Shown: positions 11,163 to 21,240 of the stretch, piece after piece
Numbering within the stretch: the stretch's first letter is position 1
Layout: each line of letters begins with the position of its first letter
From: Agromyces atrinae
GTDB lineage: Bacteria; Actinomycetota; Actinomycetes; Actinomycetales; Microbacteriaceae
Length of the DNA stretch: 64,000 nucleotides
Assembly (NCBI RefSeq): GCF_013407835.1
Contig: NZ_JACCBI010000001.1
Coordinates: forward strand, 806,001 to 870,000
Direction of reading: 5' to 3'
Made by a program: the position numbers and the translations under genes
The notes under the pieces: model-generated
Seen by the model: only the letters and a program-made list of their open reading frames with translations
Told to the model about the DNA's origin: nothing
The model's database searches: none

Positions 11163-11521
11163 CGTGCCTCCTGCTCAGGGGTGCCGACGACCACGTCGAG
11201 GCGGTCGGCGTCGAAACATGTGCGTGTGCCGGTGTGGCACGCGGCGCCGATCTGCTCGACCTCGACGAGGAGGGTGTCGGCGTCGCAATCGAGGGCGGCG
11301 GACTTCACGAACTGGGCGTGGCCCGACGTGTCGCCCTTCCGCCAGTACTCCTGACGCGAACGCGACCAGAAGGTGACACGGCCCTCGGTGAGGGTGCGGC
11401 GGAGCGCCTCACGGTCCATCCAGCCGAGCATGAGCACCTCGCGGGAGTCCCACTGCTGGATGACGGCCGGGAAGAGACCGTCGGAGTTCCAGACGACGCG
11501 GTCGACGATCGATTCGTCCAT
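11159..11521 (-). CDS. hisI: Phosphoribosyl-AMP cyclohydrolase
   Basis: Third step of histidine synthesis: opens the adenine ring of PR-AMP. The 120-residue protein is the stand-alone form without a fused pyrophosphatase (hisE is separate at 13197). Cys79, Cys95 and Cys102 (in ACHTGTRTC) match the zinc ligands of the family, and the block CDADTLLV supplies the Mg-binding aspartates. The start ATG shares one base with the hisF stop (TGATG). Confidence 0.95.
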   Translation of the reverse strand: MDESIVDRVVWNSDGLFPAVIQQWDSREVLMLGWMDREALRRTLTEGRVTFWSRSRQEYWRKGDTSGHAQFVKSAALDCDADTLLVEVEQIGAACHTGTRTCFDADRLDVVVGTPEQEAR

Positions 11522-12282
11522 CAGCGCACCACCTCTCCTGCAGCACCGAGTGCCGCCTTGACCTCACCGATCGTGAGCTCGCCGTTGTGGAAGACGGATG
11601 CCGCGAGCACGGCATCGGCTCCGGCATCGATCGCGGGAGCGAAGTGCTCGACACGACCGGCGCCGCCCGAGGCGATCACGGGCACGGAGCTGATGCCGCG
11701 CATGAGCGCGATGAGCTCGGTGTCGAAGCCCTCTTTCGTGCCGTCGGCGTCGATCGAGTTCACGAGCAGTTCGCCCGCGCCCAGTTCGATCGCACGCGCC
11801 GCCCACTCGAGGGCGTCGAGATCGGTCTCGGTGCGGCCGCCGTGGGTCGTGACGACGAAGCCCGACGCGGTGCGCGAGGAACGCTTGACGTCGAGCGAGA
11901 GCACGAGGACCTGGGCGCCGAAGCGGTCGGCGATCTCGGCGAGCAGTTCGGGCCGCGCGATCGCCGCGCTGTTGACGCCGACCTTGTCGGCGCCGCACGC
12001 GAGGAGCCGGGCGACATCGGCCACGGTGCGCACGCCGCCGCCGACCGTGAGCGGGATGAAGACCTGTTCGGCCGTGGCCGTCACCGTCTCGTACATCGTC
12101 GCGCGGTCGTCGACCGTCGCGGTGACGTCGAGGAAGGTGAGCTCGTCGGCGCCCTGCTCGTAGTACCGGCGGGCGAGCGCGACGGGGTCGCCCGCGTCAC
12201 GCAGGTTCTGGAAGTTGACGCCCTTGACGACTCGTCCGTCGGAGACGTCGAGGCACGGGATGACGCGGACCGCGAGACTCAT
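11521..12282 (-). CDS. hisF: Imidazole glycerol phosphate synthase cyclase subunit
   Basis: Barrel subunit that uses ammonia from HisH to form imidazole glycerol phosphate and AICAR. The 253-residue protein starts [13 protein letters not shown] with catalytic Asp12; the second catalytic Asp is in LSLDVKR near residue 131. The ATG at 12282 is chosen because homologues begin just before RVIPCLD; an upstream in-frame start would add 19 residues unlike the family. hisH and hisA are not nearby. It follows hisG by 10 bases. Confidence 0.95.
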   Translation of the reverse strand: MSLAVRVIPCLDVSDGRVVKGVNFQNLRDAGDPVALARRYYEQGADELTFLDVTATVDDRATMYETVTATAEQVFIPLTVGGGVRTVADVARLLACGADKVGVNSAAIARPELLAEIADRFGAQVLVLSLDVKRSSRTASGFVVTTHGGRTETDLDALEWAARAIELGAGELLVNSIDADGTKEGFDTELIALMRGISSVPVIASGGAGRVEHFAPAIDAGADAVLAASVFHNGELTIGEVKAALGAAGEVVR

Positions 12283-12292
12283 CTCCGCCGCC

Positions 12293-13150
12293 TCAGAGTC
12301 GCGCTGCGGCGATCGCGGTGACGAGGATCGCACGTGCACCGATGGCGTAGAGGTCGTCCATGACCTGGTTCATGTCGCTGCGCGGGATCATGACCCGCAC
12401 GGCCACCCACTCGGGGTCGTGGAGCGGCGAGATCGTCGGCGACTCGAACCCGGGGGCGAGTCGCGTCGCCTCCTCGACGAGGCTCACCGGCACGTCGTAG
12501 TCGAGCAACACGTAGCGCCGCGCGACGAGGACGCCCTGCAGGCGGCGCACGAGCGTCGCCGTTCCGGGCTGCTCGGTCGGCGAGCTCACGAGCACGGCGC
12601 TCGACTCGAGGATGACGGGACCGAAGATCGACAGGCCGGCCTTGCGGAGCGTCGTGCCCGTCTCGACCACGTCGGCGATCGCGTCGGCGACACCGAGGCG
12701 CACGGCCGATTCGACGGCGCCGTCGAGCGGAACGAGGGTCGCGTTGACGCCCGCATCGGCGAGGAACTTGCCCACGAGGCCCGCGTAGCTCGTCGCCACG
12801 CGCACGCCCTCGAGGTCGGACAGCTCGCTGAAGCGCTCGGCGGGGCCCGCGAAGCGGAACGTCGAGCGGGCGAACTCGAGCTCGGCGGTCTCGCTCGCGA
12901 CGGAACCCGAGTCGATCAGCAGGTCACGCCCCGTGATGCCGACGTCGAGTGCGCCGGATCCGACGTAGGTCGCGATGTCGCGCGGGCGCAGGTAGAAGAA
13001 CTCGACGCCGTTGCGGGCATCGACGACGTGCAGCTCCTTCGCGTCGCGGCGGCCGGTGTAACCGGCCTCGGCGAGCATCTCGGCGGCGGTCTCGGAGAGC
13101 GAGCCCTTGTTGGGCACGGCGATGCGCAGCAGCGCGGGTGAATCAGTCAT
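12293..13150 (-). CDS. hisG: ATP phosphoribosyltransferase, long form
   Basis: First committed step of histidine synthesis, joining ATP and PRPP. At 285 residues it is the long form, which has two catalytic domains (about 1-210) and a C-terminal ACT-like regulatory domain (about 215-285) for histidine inhibition; no hisZ partner is needed. The block [16 protein letters not shown] (near 65-80) is typical. ATG start; hisE lies 46 bases upstream. Confidence 0.95.
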   Translation of the reverse strand: MTDSPALLRIAVPNKGSLSETAAEMLAEAGYTGRRDAKELHVVDARNGVEFFYLRPRDIATYVGSGALDVGITGRDLLIDSGSVASETAELEFARSTFRFAGPAERFSELSDLEGVRVATSYAGLVGKFLADAGVNATLVPLDGAVESAVRLGVADAIADVVETGTTLRKAGLSIFGPVILESSAVLVSSPTEQPGTATLVRRLQGVLVARRYVLLDYDVPVSLVEEATRLAPGFESPTISPLHDPEWVAVRVMIPRSDMNQVMDDLYAIGARAILVTAIAAARL

Positions 13151-13196
13151 GGGGAGGCCTTCAGTCAGTACGAGTGGTCGACGGTCGAGGTGAGCC

Positions 13197-13460
13197 TCAG
13201 AGATGTCGGTACACGTCGGCCGGAGCGAGACCCTTTGCGATCATGAGGACCTGCAGGTGGTACAGGAGCTGCGAGATCTCTTCCGCGGTCTCGTCATCGC
13301 TCTGGTACTCGGCGGCCATCCACACCTCGGCGGCCTCCTCGACGATCTTCTTACCGATCGCGTGCACACCGGCATCCAGCTGTCGCACCGTGCCCGAACC
13401 TTCGGGCCTCGATGCGGCCTTCTCGCTGAGCTCGGCGAAGAGGTCGTCGAAAGTCTTCAC
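13197..13460 (-). CDS. hisE: Phosphoribosyl-ATP pyrophosphatase
   Basis: Second step of histidine synthesis: releases pyrophosphate from PR-ATP. The 87-residue protein is an all-alpha MazG-like fold with the metal-binding pattern [15 protein letters not shown] near residues 33-47 and a second acidic stretch [20 protein letters not shown] start at 13460. It is located 12 bases after rpe and heads the his genes. Confidence 0.94.
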   Translation of the reverse strand: MKTFDDLFAELSEKAASRPEGSGTVRQLDAGVHAIGKKIVEEAAEVWMAAEYQSDDETAEEISQLLYHLQVLMIAKGLAPADVYRHL

Positions 13461-13472
13461 GCCTCAAGGCTA

Positions 13473-14135
13473 CTAGTGCGCGTGGGGCCGTGACGCCGCT
13501 TCGCGCAGGAGAGCGATCTGTTCGGCCGGTTCGCCGCGGAACACCGCGGATCCGGCGACGAACGTGTTGGCTCCGGCCTCGGCGGCGATGCCGATCGTGT
13601 CGAGCGAGATGCCGCCGTCGACCTGCAGCCAGACGTCGAGCCCGGCGCGTTCGACCGCGTCGGCGGTGCGGCGGAGCTTCGGCATCGTCTCGTTCATGAA
13701 GCTCTGGCCGCCGAATCCCGGCTCGACCGTCATGATGAGCACCTGGTCGAACTCGGGAAGCAGCTCGAGGTACGGCTCGACGTCGGTGCCGGGCTTCAGC
13801 GCGATGCCCGCACGGGCGCCGATCTCGCGGAGCCGGCGCGCGAGGGCGACGGGCTCGGCGGCGGCCTCGGCGTGGAACGTCACCGAGAAGGCGCCTGCTT
13901 CGGCGTAGCCCGGCGCCCAGCGATCGGCGTCGTCGATCATGAGGTGCACGTCGAGCGGCACGGGCGACACCTGCTGCAGGCGCTCGACCATGGGCAGCCC
14001 GAACGTCAGGTTCGGCACGAAGTGGTTGTCCATGATGTCGACGTGCACGAGGTCGGCCGTCGCAATGCGCTGCAGTTCCGACTCGAAGTTCGCGAAGTCG
14101 GCGGCGAGGATGCTCGGATTGATCCGGGTCGTCAT
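13473..14135 (-). CDS. rpe: Ribulose-phosphate 3-epimerase
   Basis: Interconverts ribulose 5-phosphate and xylulose 5-phosphate in the pentose phosphate pathway, feeding ribose for PRPP used by the his, trp and pyr genes beside it. The 220-residue barrel shows the metal and catalytic motif [16 protein letters not shown] at 31-46, DVHLMIDD at 67-74 and the phosphate loop DGGIS. ATG start; 29 bases downstream of rsmB. Confidence 0.95.
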   Translation of the reverse strand: MTTRINPSILAADFANFESELQRIATADLVHVDIMDNHFVPNLTFGLPMVERLQQVSPVPLDVHLMIDDADRWAPGYAEAGAFSVTFHAEAAAEPVALARRLREIGARAGIALKPGTDVEPYLELLPEFDQVLIMTVEPGFGGQSFMNETMPKLRRTADAVERAGLDVWLQVDGGISLDTIGIAAEAGANTFVAGSAVFRGEPAEQIALLREAASRPHAH

Positions 14136-14164
14136 GGTTCCAGCCTAGAGCCGACGCCGCGGCG

Positions 14165-15544
14165 TCAGTGCTTCTCGAGCAGCGCGATGAACATCGCATC
14201 CGTGCCGTCGCGGTGCGGCCAGAGCTGCGCGTGCGGGCCGGCGGGAAGGTCGAGCGGATGACGCGTGAGGCCGTCGAGTACCGTCGGCACATCGAGCGGC
14301 GTCAGAGTGTCGCCCCAGCGCGACAGTGCGCCCTTCACGACGCCGTGCGTCTCGGCCGTGTGCGGCGAGCACGTGACGTAGGCGAGGATGCCTCCGGGGC
14401 GGAGTGCAGCGACGGCGGAGTCGAGGAGTTCACCCTGCAGGCGCGTGAGCTCGGCGACGTCGCGCGGGCTCTTCCGCCAGCGCGCCTCGGGCCGGCGGCG
14501 GAGCGCACCGAGGCCGGTGCACGGCGCGTCGAGCAGGATCCGGTCGTAGTACCCGGGCCTCTCGTCACCGATCGCACGACCGTCGACCACGCTCACGGGG
14601 ATGCCGGTCGACACGGCCGAGAGCGCGGAACGGACGAGATCGGCGCGCACGGGGATGACCTCGTTCGCGTCGAGCACCGCCCCCGATGCGAGAGCCTCGG
14701 CGGCGAGAAGCACGGCCTTGCCGCCGGGGCCCGCGCAGAGATCGAGCCACCGCTCCCCCGCGACGACGGGCCGCGCACGCGACAGCGCGAGGGCGGCGAG
14801 CTGCGAACCCTCGTCCTGCACGCGGATGCGGCCGCCGTGGACGTCGAGCTCGAGGGCGCCCTCGCCGTCGCGCGTGAAGCCGAGGGGCGAGTATCGGTTC
14901 GGGGTGCCGTAGTCGTCGGGTTCGCCCAGGCCGACGCCGGGCAATGCGATGAGATTGACGACCGGGGCGACGTTGTCGGCCTCGAGCAGCTCGTCGAGCG
15001 TGTCGCCGAGACCGTCGCGCTCGAGCGCGCCCCGGAATGCGCGGATGACCCATTCGGGGTGCGACGACAGCTCGGCGAGACGTTCGTCGTCGGTCCTCGC
15101 CTCGGCCGAGACATCGTCGCGCCATTCGTCGGTCGATCGTCGGGAGATCGCGCGGAGGACGCCGTTCGCGAAGCCGATTGCCGAACGTGTGGCGTAGCGG
15201 CGGACGAGCTCGACCGATTCGTTGACGGCCGCGTGCGTGGGGATGCGGGTCGAGAGCAACTGGTGCGCGCCGAGGCGGAGCGCGTCGAGGACGCGCGGAT
15301 CGATCTTCGAGGTCGGTCGGTTCGCGGCGATCTCGATGACGCGGTCGTAGAACCCACGCATGCGGAGCGTGCCGTAGGTCAGCTCGGTCGCGAGACGAGC
15401 ATCGACGTCGGAGAGCGCCGCTCGCCCGATACGCACGGGGAGGAGAAGATTCGCGTACGCGTCATCCATCTCGACGGCCTCGAGCACCTCGAAGGCGACG
15501 ATGCGGGCGGGAGACAGTTGCGGGGGTCGACTCTGCTGCTGCAC
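14165..15544 (-). CDS. rsmB: 16S rRNA (cytosine 967-C5)-methyltransferase
   Basis: Methylates C967 of 16S rRNA. The 459-residue protein has an N-terminal NusB-like helical domain (about 10-150) and a C-terminal SAM-dependent methyltransferase domain. The two active-site cysteines of m5C methyltransferases lie in DAPCTGLG near residue 341 and in VTCSPH near 391; SAM-binding LDLCAGPGGKAVLLA precedes them. GTG start at 15544, nine bases after fmt, the usual actinobacterial order. Confidence 0.94.
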   Translation of the reverse strand: MQQQSRPPQLSPARIVAFEVLEAVEMDDAYANLLLPVRIGRAALSDVDARLATELTYGTLRMRGFYDRVIEIAANRPTSKIDPRVLDALRLGAHQLLSTRIPTHAAVNESVELVRRYATRSAIGFANGVLRAISRRSTDEWRDDVSAEARTDDERLAELSSHPEWVIRAFRGALERDGLGDTLDELLEADNVAPVVNLIALPGVGLGEPDDYGTPNRYSPLGFTRDGEGALELDVHGGRIRVQDEGSQLAALALSRARPVVAGERWLDLCAGPGGKAVLLAAEALASGAVLDANEVIPVRADLVRSALSAVSTGIPVSVVDGRAIGDERPGYYDRILLDAPCTGLGALRRRPEARWRKSPRDVAELTRLQGELLDSAVAALRPGGILAYVTCSPHTAETHGVVKGALSRWGDTLTPLDVPTVLDGLTRHPLDLPAGPHAQLWPHRDGTDAMFIALLEKH

Positions 15545-15553
15545 CGTCTCACC

Positions 15554-16477
15554 CTACGCGTCGAGGCGCTCGGTGCCGGGCGGGAGGCCGCGGCCCCAGT
15601 CGGCCGCCGCAGCCGCGGGCTTGCCCGCCGCCTGGACGCGGAGCAGTTCGAGCGGGCGCGACCCCGTTCCGACGAGCACGCGGGACCGTTCGACGAGCAG
15701 CGCGCCCGGCTCGAGGTCGGGGGCGTCGTCGGCCGCGGCGCGGGCTTCGAGAACCTTCAGTCGGTTGCCCGCGATCGTCGTGAAGGCGCCCGGCTCGGGC
15801 GTGACGCCGCGGAAGCGGTTGTAGACCTCGTCGAACGGCGCCGTCCAGTCGAGTCGTGCGTCGTCCTGGCCGAGCTTCGGCGCGAGCGTGGGCTCGCCCT
15901 CCTGCTCGCGCGCGACGGCCGTGCCCGCCGCGATCTCGTCGACGACGCTCGCGAGCAACGCGGCTCCCGAGTACGAGAGGGCGTCGAGCAATTCGCCGGC
16001 CGTCTCGTCCGCTCCGACGTCGCGGGTGATCTCGTCGAACACGGCCCCGGCGTCGAGCCCGGGAACGAGCTGGAAGACCGCGGCCCCGGTCGTCGCGTCG
16101 CCCGCGATGATCGCGTGCTGCACGGGGGCGGCGCCGCGCCAGCGGGGAAGGAGCGAGAAGTGCAGGTTGATCCAGCCGTGCCGCGGAGCGGAGAGGAGCG
16201 GCTCGCGCACGAGTCCGCCGTACGCGACGATGACACCGAGATCGGCGCCGAACGCGACGATCTCGGTCGTCGCGGCCTCATCGAGGCGAGCCGCGCGGAC
16301 GACGGGGATGCCGAGCTCCGCGGCGCGCGCCGCGACCGGCGAGGGTGTGAGCACACGCTTCCGACCGAGGGGGGCATCGGGTCGGGTCACGACGGCGACG
16401 ACCTCGTGCGGGCCGGCGACGAGGGCGTCGAGGCTCGGCACGGCGACGGCGGGCGTGCCCGCGAAGATGAGGCGCAT
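15554..16477 (-). CDS. fmt: Methionyl-tRNA formyltransferase
   Basis: Formylates initiator Met-tRNA using 10-formyltetrahydrofolate. The 307-residue protein starts MRLIFAGTP, has the signature INLHFSLLPRWRGAAPVQ around residues 104-121 with the catalytic Asn and His, and a C-terminal OB-like domain from about 205. The ATG shares its first base with the priA stop (TAATG). The frame stays open upstream, but only the internal ATG gives the family N-terminus. Confidence 0.95.
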   Translation of the reverse strand: MRLIFAGTPAVAVPSLDALVAGPHEVVAVVTRPDAPLGRKRVLTPSPVAARAAELGIPVVRAARLDEAATTEIVAFGADLGVIVAYGGLVREPLLSAPRHGWINLHFSLLPRWRGAAPVQHAIIAGDATTGAAVFQLVPGLDAGAVFDEITRDVGADETAGELLDALSYSGAALLASVVDEIAAGTAVAREQEGEPTLAPKLGQDDARLDWTAPFDEVYNRFRGVTPEPGAFTTIAGNRLKVLEARAAADDAPDLEPGALLVERSRVLVGTGSRPLELLRVQAAGKPAAAAADWGRGLPPGTERLDA

Positions 16478-18465
16478 TAGAGGATCTCCTGATCGTCGAA
16501 TCGGACTCTGAGTGTCGGAGCGGGCCGCGGTGGTTGACCCGCGACAGGTCGACGTCGACGCGTCGCGACGCGGATCATGGCAGCACGCAGGGTCGTGGCG
16601 ACCTCGGCTCCGCGCGCGTAGTCGAAGCGCACGATGGCGCGTTCGATGCCGTCGTCCTCCGGCACGGGACCGAGCGCGTCGACGCCGTCGCCCAGTTCGG
16701 CAACGGCTTCGAGAGCCTCGAGAAGGCTCGTCCGGCGTCCGCGGATCGTCGCGATCCGCACGGCGGGCGGGAACCGCAGGGCTCGACGCGCGTCGAGCTC
16801 GTCGCGTGCCCACTCGGCCTGCCGCCACGTCGCGAGGGCCGTCGCGATGCGACCGGATACCCCCACGAGATGGACGGGCGCGCCGGGAGCCGCGAGAGTC
16901 GCCGCATTCGACCACCAGCGCAGACAGTCCTCGGCGACGCGGAGCGACTCGCGCAGGAGCATCCGTTCACCGTCGAGGAGCAGCACCGCACGGTACCCGC
17001 CCTCGGCGATCGGCTCCGCACCGCGCGTCGCGACGACGAGTGCCGGCTCGGGTCCGACCCGGAGGACGGGACGCTCGCCGTCGGAGATGATGACCCGCGT
17101 GCCGGGGAACGCGCGCCCGAGGTCTTCGGCCGTGCGCCCGGCACCGACGGAAGCGGGGCGGATGGCGGTGCCGTGGCACTCCCCGCATGACCAGTCGGCG
17201 GCGAGTGCGCCGCACAGCCGGCAGCGCGGCACTCCGCCGCGCGAACCGAGCCCCAGGGGCCCGGCGCACCGCGTGCACCGCGCGTTCTCGCCGCACGTCG
17301 CGCAGGCGAGGAGCGGAGCGAAGCCGGGGTGGGCGACCTGGATCAGCACCGGGCCGTGAGCGAGTGCCTCGCGTGCATCGGTCCACGTGCTCGACGGGAT
17401 GCGCGCGTGCGAGACATCCCCCGGCTGCCCGGCGGTGACGACGATGCGAGGCCTCTCGGTGCGCTGGAGCGCGACGACGTCGAGCCAGCCCACCCGAACG
17501 AGACGCTCGACCTCGACGCTCGGCGAGTGCGCGGCGAAGACGAGCGCCGCGCCGCTCTGCTCCTGGCGGACGAGCGCGACGTCGCGCGCGTGCACGCCCG
17601 GTGCGTGCGGCTCGGCGAGGAGGGCGTCGCCGTCATCCCACACGGCGATGAGCCCGAGCCGTTCGGCGGGTGCGTAGAGCACCGATCGGTTTCCGATGAC
17701 GACGAGCGGCTCGCCGTCGAGGCACCGGAGGAAGTCGGCGAAGCGGCGCCCCCCGGGCTGCCGTGCATCGAGTCGCGCGATGGCGCCGGCCGGAACCGCC
17801 TCGGCGAGAGCCGCCTCGAGCTGCTCCTGATCGCGGTAGTCGGGGACGCAGAGGAGCGACGTGCGCCCCGTCGCGAGGGTCGCGGCCGCGGCCTCGGCGA
17901 GATCGACGGCCCAGCCGCCGACCCAGGTGCCCGACGCGAGTTCGACGAGGCGCGGCCGCGGGGTCAGCGCGAGACGACGCCCCGGCTCGACCGACTCGGC
18001 GAACGACCCGGCGGCGGGCACGATCGGCTCCGCGATCTCGTCGACGGATGACGCGTCGGATGCCGCTCCTCCCCCGGCCTGTCGGGCCTCGAGCCACGCC
18101 TTCTCGACACGGACGTAGCGGCTCGGGATCGCCACGCGGAGGATGTCGCTCGCGTTGCCCGCCGCACGGTCGGCGAGCTTCCGCGCGAGGAGCCACACGT
18201 CGGGCGCGAGGAGCGGTGCACTCGACACGATGCCCTCGAGATCGCTGAGGCGCCCCGCGAACTCGCTCGTGTCGGCGAGTTCGACGATCCAGCCCGTCGC
18301 GATGCGGCCTCCGCTGCGAAGCGGCACCCGCACGCGCATGCCCGCGATCACCTCGGCGACGAGAGCAGGGGGAACGCGATAGTCGAACAGCTGGTCGAGC
18401 TGAGGAAGTGGCGAGTCGACGAGCACCCGCGCGACGAGGACGGGTGCGCCGGACGGCGCACCCAC
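16477..18465 (-). CDS. priA: Primosomal protein N' (PriA), helicase motifs degenerate
   Basis: Replication-restart protein of 662 residues. It has the N-terminal DNA-binding region (ARVLVDSPLPQLDQLFDYRVP, residues about 13-33) and a zinc-binding cysteine array near residues 378-425 (CATC..CTRC..CRLC..CGEC), as in PriA. The ATPase motifs are lost: no GxGKT Walker A occurs where it should, and the DEAH-type box reads WDDGDALL. This inactive form is known across actinobacteria. The GTG at 18465 begins one base after the metK stop, with no convincing Shine-Dalgarno, so it may be read by coupled re-initiation. Confidence 0.9.
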   Translation of the reverse strand: MGAPSGAPVLVARVLVDSPLPQLDQLFDYRVPPALVAEVIAGMRVRVPLRSGGRIATGWIVELADTSEFAGRLSDLEGIVSSAPLLAPDVWLLARKLADRAAGNASDILRVAIPSRYVRVEKAWLEARQAGGGAASDASSVDEIAEPIVPAAGSFAESVEPGRRLALTPRPRLVELASGTWVGGWAVDLAEAAAATLATGRTSLLCVPDYRDQEQLEAALAEAVPAGAIARLDARQPGGRRFADFLRCLDGEPLVVIGNRSVLYAPAERLGLIAVWDDGDALLAEPHAPGVHARDVALVRQEQSGAALVFAAHSPSVEVERLVRVGWLDVVALQRTERPRIVVTAGQPGDVSHARIPSSTWTDAREALAHGPVLIQVAHPGFAPLLACATCGENARCTRCAGPLGLGSRGGVPRCRLCGALAADWSCGECHGTAIRPASVGAGRTAEDLGRAFPGTRVIISDGERPVLRVGPEPALVVATRGAEPIAEGGYRAVLLLDGERMLLRESLRVAEDCLRWWSNAATLAAPGAPVHLVGVSGRIATALATWRQAEWARDELDARRALRFPPAVRIATIRGRRTSLLEALEAVAELGDGVDALGPVPEDDGIERAIVRFDYARGAEVATTLRAAMIRVATRRRRPVAGQPPRPAPTLRVRFDDQEIL

Positions 18466-18466
18466 G

Positions 18467-19660
18467 TCAGAGACCGGCAGCCGAGCGCAGCTGGTCGACC
18501 CGGTCGCGACGCTCCCACGTGAAGTCGGGGAGTTCGCGGCCGAAGTGGCCGTAGGCCGCGGTCTGCGCGTAGATCGGGCGGAGAAGGTCGAGCTCGTGGA
18601 TGATCGCCGCCGGGCGAAGATCGAAGACCTCGCGGATCGCACCGATGATGCGCTCTTCGGGCACGTGCGCCGTGCCGAACGTCTCGACGTAGAGGCCCAC
18701 GGGGGCCGCCTTGCCGATCGCGTAGGCGACCTGCAGTTCGAGTCGGTCGGCGAGGCCCGCGGCGACCGCGTTCTTCGCGACCCAGCGCATGGCGTAGGCG
18801 GCCGAACGGTCGACCTTCGACGGGTCCTTACCGCTGAACGCACCGCCGCCGTGACGGCTCGCGCCGCCGTAGGTGTCGATGATGATCTTGCGACCCGTGA
18901 GGCCGGCGTCGCCCTGCGGCCCGCCGATCTCGAAGCGACCGGTGGGGTTGATGAGCGTGCGGAGCGAGCGGGCGTCGAGATCGACCGTCTCGAGGACGGG
19001 AAGGATGACGAGCTCCTCGACCTCGGCACGCAGGCGCTCGGTCGAGATCGACGGCGAGTGCTGCGTCGAGAGCACGACCGTCTCGATCGTGCGCGGCACC
19101 TGGCCGTCGTAGCCGATCGTGACCTGGGTCTTGCCGTCGGGACGCAGGTAATCGACCTCGCCGCTCTTGCGGACGTGCGCGAGGCGCTCGGCGAGTCGGT
19201 GCGCGAGCCAGATGGGGATCGGCATGAGCTCGGGGGTCTCGGTCGTGGCGTACCCGAACATGATGCCCTGGTCGCCCGCGCCCTGCTTGTCGTAGGCGTC
19301 GAGGCTCGTCTCTTCGCGCGACTCGTACGCGTCGTCGACGCCCTGCGCGATGTCGGGCGACTGCCCGCCGATCGAGACCGAGACGCCGCACGAGCGGCCG
19401 TCGAACCACACGTCGGACGAGTTGTAGCCGATCGACGTGATCTTCTCGCGCACGAGGGCCGGGATCTCGACGTAGCCCGAGGTGGCGACCTCGCCGGCGA
19501 CGTGGACGAGGCCGGTCGTCACGAGCGTCTCGACGGCGACCCGGCTGTGCGGGTCGACGGTGAGCAGTGCATCGAGGATCGTGTCGGAGATCTGGTCACA
19601 GATCTTGTCGGGGTGACCCTCGGTGACGGACTCGGACGTGAAGTGGCGAAGTTCGCTCAT
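18467..19660 (-). CDS. metK: S-adenosylmethionine synthetase
   Basis: Makes SAM from methionine and ATP; the product is used by RsmB in the same block. The 397-residue protein contains the ATP motif [13 protein letters not shown] at 14-26, [12 protein letters not shown] near 126 and the phosphate loop [16 protein letters not shown] near 270. ATG start; AGGAG lies 13 bases upstream, separated by the palindrome ACTGCGCAGT, which is a longer gap than usual. No SAM riboswitch fits in the 56-base gap to coaBC. Confidence 0.96.
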   Translation of the reverse strand: MSELRHFTSESVTEGHPDKICDQISDTILDALLTVDPHSRVAVETLVTTGLVHVAGEVATSGYVEIPALVREKITSIGYNSSDVWFDGRSCGVSVSIGGQSPDIAQGVDDAYESREETSLDAYDKQGAGDQGIMFGYATTETPELMPIPIWLAHRLAERLAHVRKSGEVDYLRPDGKTQVTIGYDGQVPRTIETVVLSTQHSPSISTERLRAEVEELVILPVLETVDLDARSLRTLINPTGRFEIGGPQGDAGLTGRKIIIDTYGGASRHGGGAFSGKDPSKVDRSAAYAMRWVAKNAVAAGLADRLELQVAYAIGKAAPVGLYVETFGTAHVPEERIIGAIREVFDLRPAAIIHELDLLRPIYAQTAAYGHFGRELPDFTWERRDRVDQLRSAAGL

Positions 19661-19680
19661 GTACTGCGCAGTGCTCCTCT

Positions 19681-19696
19681 CGAGCCGGACGGCTCG
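19681..19696 (-). other. Short hairpin between coaBC and metK
   Basis: CGAGCC-GGAC-GGCTCG is a perfect 6-base-pair inverted repeat in the 56-base gap between coaBC and metK. It has no T-run behind it. It may act as a partial terminator or RNA processing signal; this is inference from sequence shape only. Confidence 0.4.
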
Positions 19697-19716
19697 TGTC
19701 GATCAGGTCGATCGTG

Positions 19717-20910
19717 TCAGACAATCACGTCGAGTATGCGGTTGGCCACCGACAGCTTGTCTCCGTTGCCCTCTGTGACGACGTGGCCGCCCTCGGCGAG
19801 CACGACGATGGAGTTCTCGTCGGTCGCGAAGCCCTCGTGCCACCCGACGCGGTTGACGACGAGGAAGTCGGCGCCCTTGCGGGCGAGCTTCGCGCGACCG
19901 CGCTCGACGAGCAGCGCGTCGTCGGGCTCGGTCTCGGCGGCGAAGCCGATGATCGTCTGCCCGGCGGGTCGCTCGGAGGCGAGTTCGGCGAGGATGTCGG
20001 GGTTCTTCACGAGTCGCAGGGTGAGCTCGTCGCCCTGCTCCTCCTTCGTGATCTTCGAGTCGCGCACCTCGGCGGGCCGGTAGTCGGCGACGGCGGCAGC
20101 CATGATGACGACGTCGGCCGTCGCGGCAGCGGCACGCACGGCGTCGCGCAGTTCGAGGGTCGTCGAGACGGCCACGACGTCGCAGCGTTCGGGGTGCGCC
20201 ACTTCGAGGTTCGCTCCGATGAGCGTGACCTCGGCTCCGCGGGAGCGCGCCGCCTCGGCGAGGGCCACGCCCTGTTTGCCGCTCGAGCGGTTGCCGAGGA
20301 AGCGGACGGGGTCGAGGGGCTCTCGCGTGCCGCCCGCCGTGATGACGATGCGGCGGCCGGCCAGATCGGTGCGGCGGGGCTCGACGAGCTCGAGGGCCCG
20401 CCGGGCGATGACCTCGGGCTCCTCGAGACGACCGGGGCCCGAATCGGAACCGGTCAGCTGGCCGGAGGCCGGCCCCACGATCGTGACGCCGCGGGAGCGG
20501 AGCGTCGCGATGTTCGCGACGGTCGCGGCGTTCCGCCACATCTCGGTGTGCATCGCGGGGGCGATGACGAGAGGCGCCTCGCTCGCGAGCACCGTGTTGC
20601 CGAGGAGGTCGTCGGCGATGCCGGCCGCGAGCTTCGCGATGGTGTTCGCCGTGGCAGGGGCGATCACGATGAGGTCGGCGGATTGCCCGATGGCGACGTG
20701 ACGCACCTCGGCGACCCCCTCGTAGAGGGAATCGTGGACCGGGTTGCGCGAGATCGCCTCGAGGGTCGGACGACCGACGAACCGCAGGGCGGCTTCGGTC
20801 GCCACGACGTGGACGTCATGACCCGCGAGAACGAACGCACGGACGACACCGACGGCTTTGTACGCCGCGATGCCGCCCGTGATGCCGACGACGACCGTGA
20901 GCCTCGCCAT
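19717..20910 (-). CDS. coaBC: Bifunctional phosphopantothenoylcysteine decarboxylase / phosphopantothenate-cysteine ligase
   Basis: Two successive steps of coenzyme A synthesis. The N-terminal flavodoxin-like CoaC domain (about 1-180) starts GITGGIAAYK and carries the FMN/active-site region PAMHTEMW, in which His replaces the Asn of the enterobacterial PAMN motif; this variant is usual in actinobacteria. The C-terminal CoaB domain (about 190-397) has the nucleotide loop LGNRSSGKQG and AAAVADYRP. Length 397 is normal. ATG start; 19 bases after rpoZ. Confidence 0.94.
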   Translation of the reverse strand: MARLTVVVGITGGIAAYKAVGVVRAFVLAGHDVHVVATEAALRFVGRPTLEAISRNPVHDSLYEGVAEVRHVAIGQSADLIVIAPATANTIAKLAAGIADDLLGNTVLASEAPLVIAPAMHTEMWRNAATVANIATLRSRGVTIVGPASGQLTGSDSGPGRLEEPEVIARRALELVEPRRTDLAGRRIVITAGGTREPLDPVRFLGNRSSGKQGVALAEAARSRGAEVTLIGANLEVAHPERCDVVAVSTTLELRDAVRAAAATADVVIMAAAVADYRPAEVRDSKITKEEQGDELTLRLVKNPDILAELASERPAGQTIIGFAAETEPDDALLVERGRAKLARKGADFLVVNRVGWHEGFATDENSIVVLAEGGHVVTEGNGDKLSVANRILDVIV

Positions 20911-20929
20911 GTCGCTCGCTCGGCTCGGT

Positions 20930-21184
20930 CTACTCGGCCGGGCGGATCTGGAGCTTGTCTTCGTTGATCTCGTGCATCGCGACCGAGAGCGGCTTGTCGT
21001 CGATCGACGAGTCGACCAGCGGGCCGACGTTGTCGAAGAGGCTGCCCTCGTGGAGGTCGGCGTAGTAGTCGTTGATCTGACGCGCGCGCTTCGAGGCGAA
21101 GATCACGAGTGCGTACTTCGAGTCGACCTTCGACAGCAGGTCGTCGATGGGCGGGTCGATGATTCCGGTCAGCTTGTCAGCCAT
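20930..21184 (-). CDS. rpoZ: DNA-directed RNA polymerase omega subunit
   Basis: Small subunit that stabilises beta-prime in RNA polymerase. The 84-residue protein has the conserved core [23 protein letters not shown] at residues about 16-38, then an acidic tail. ATG start with AAGGAG upstream. Its position between gmk and coaBC is the standard one in actinobacteria. Confidence 0.95.
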   Translation of the reverse strand: MADKLTGIIDPPIDDLLSKVDSKYALVIFASKRARQINDYYADLHEGSLFDNVGPLVDSSIDDKPLSVAMHEINEDKLQIRPAE

Positions 21185-21240
21185 GGGGATGCTCCTTACG
21201 GATCGGCGTCAACCGCGCTCCGGGCGGTGGTCGCGGGAAG

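Noticed and set aside
11159..11300. Trp attenuator leader peptide before trpE
   Set aside because: trpE starts inside the end of hisI and no Trp-rich short ORF with a terminator exists.
19661..19716. SAM riboswitch before metK
   Set aside because: The gap is 56 bases, too short, and no conserved SAM-riboswitch core is visible.
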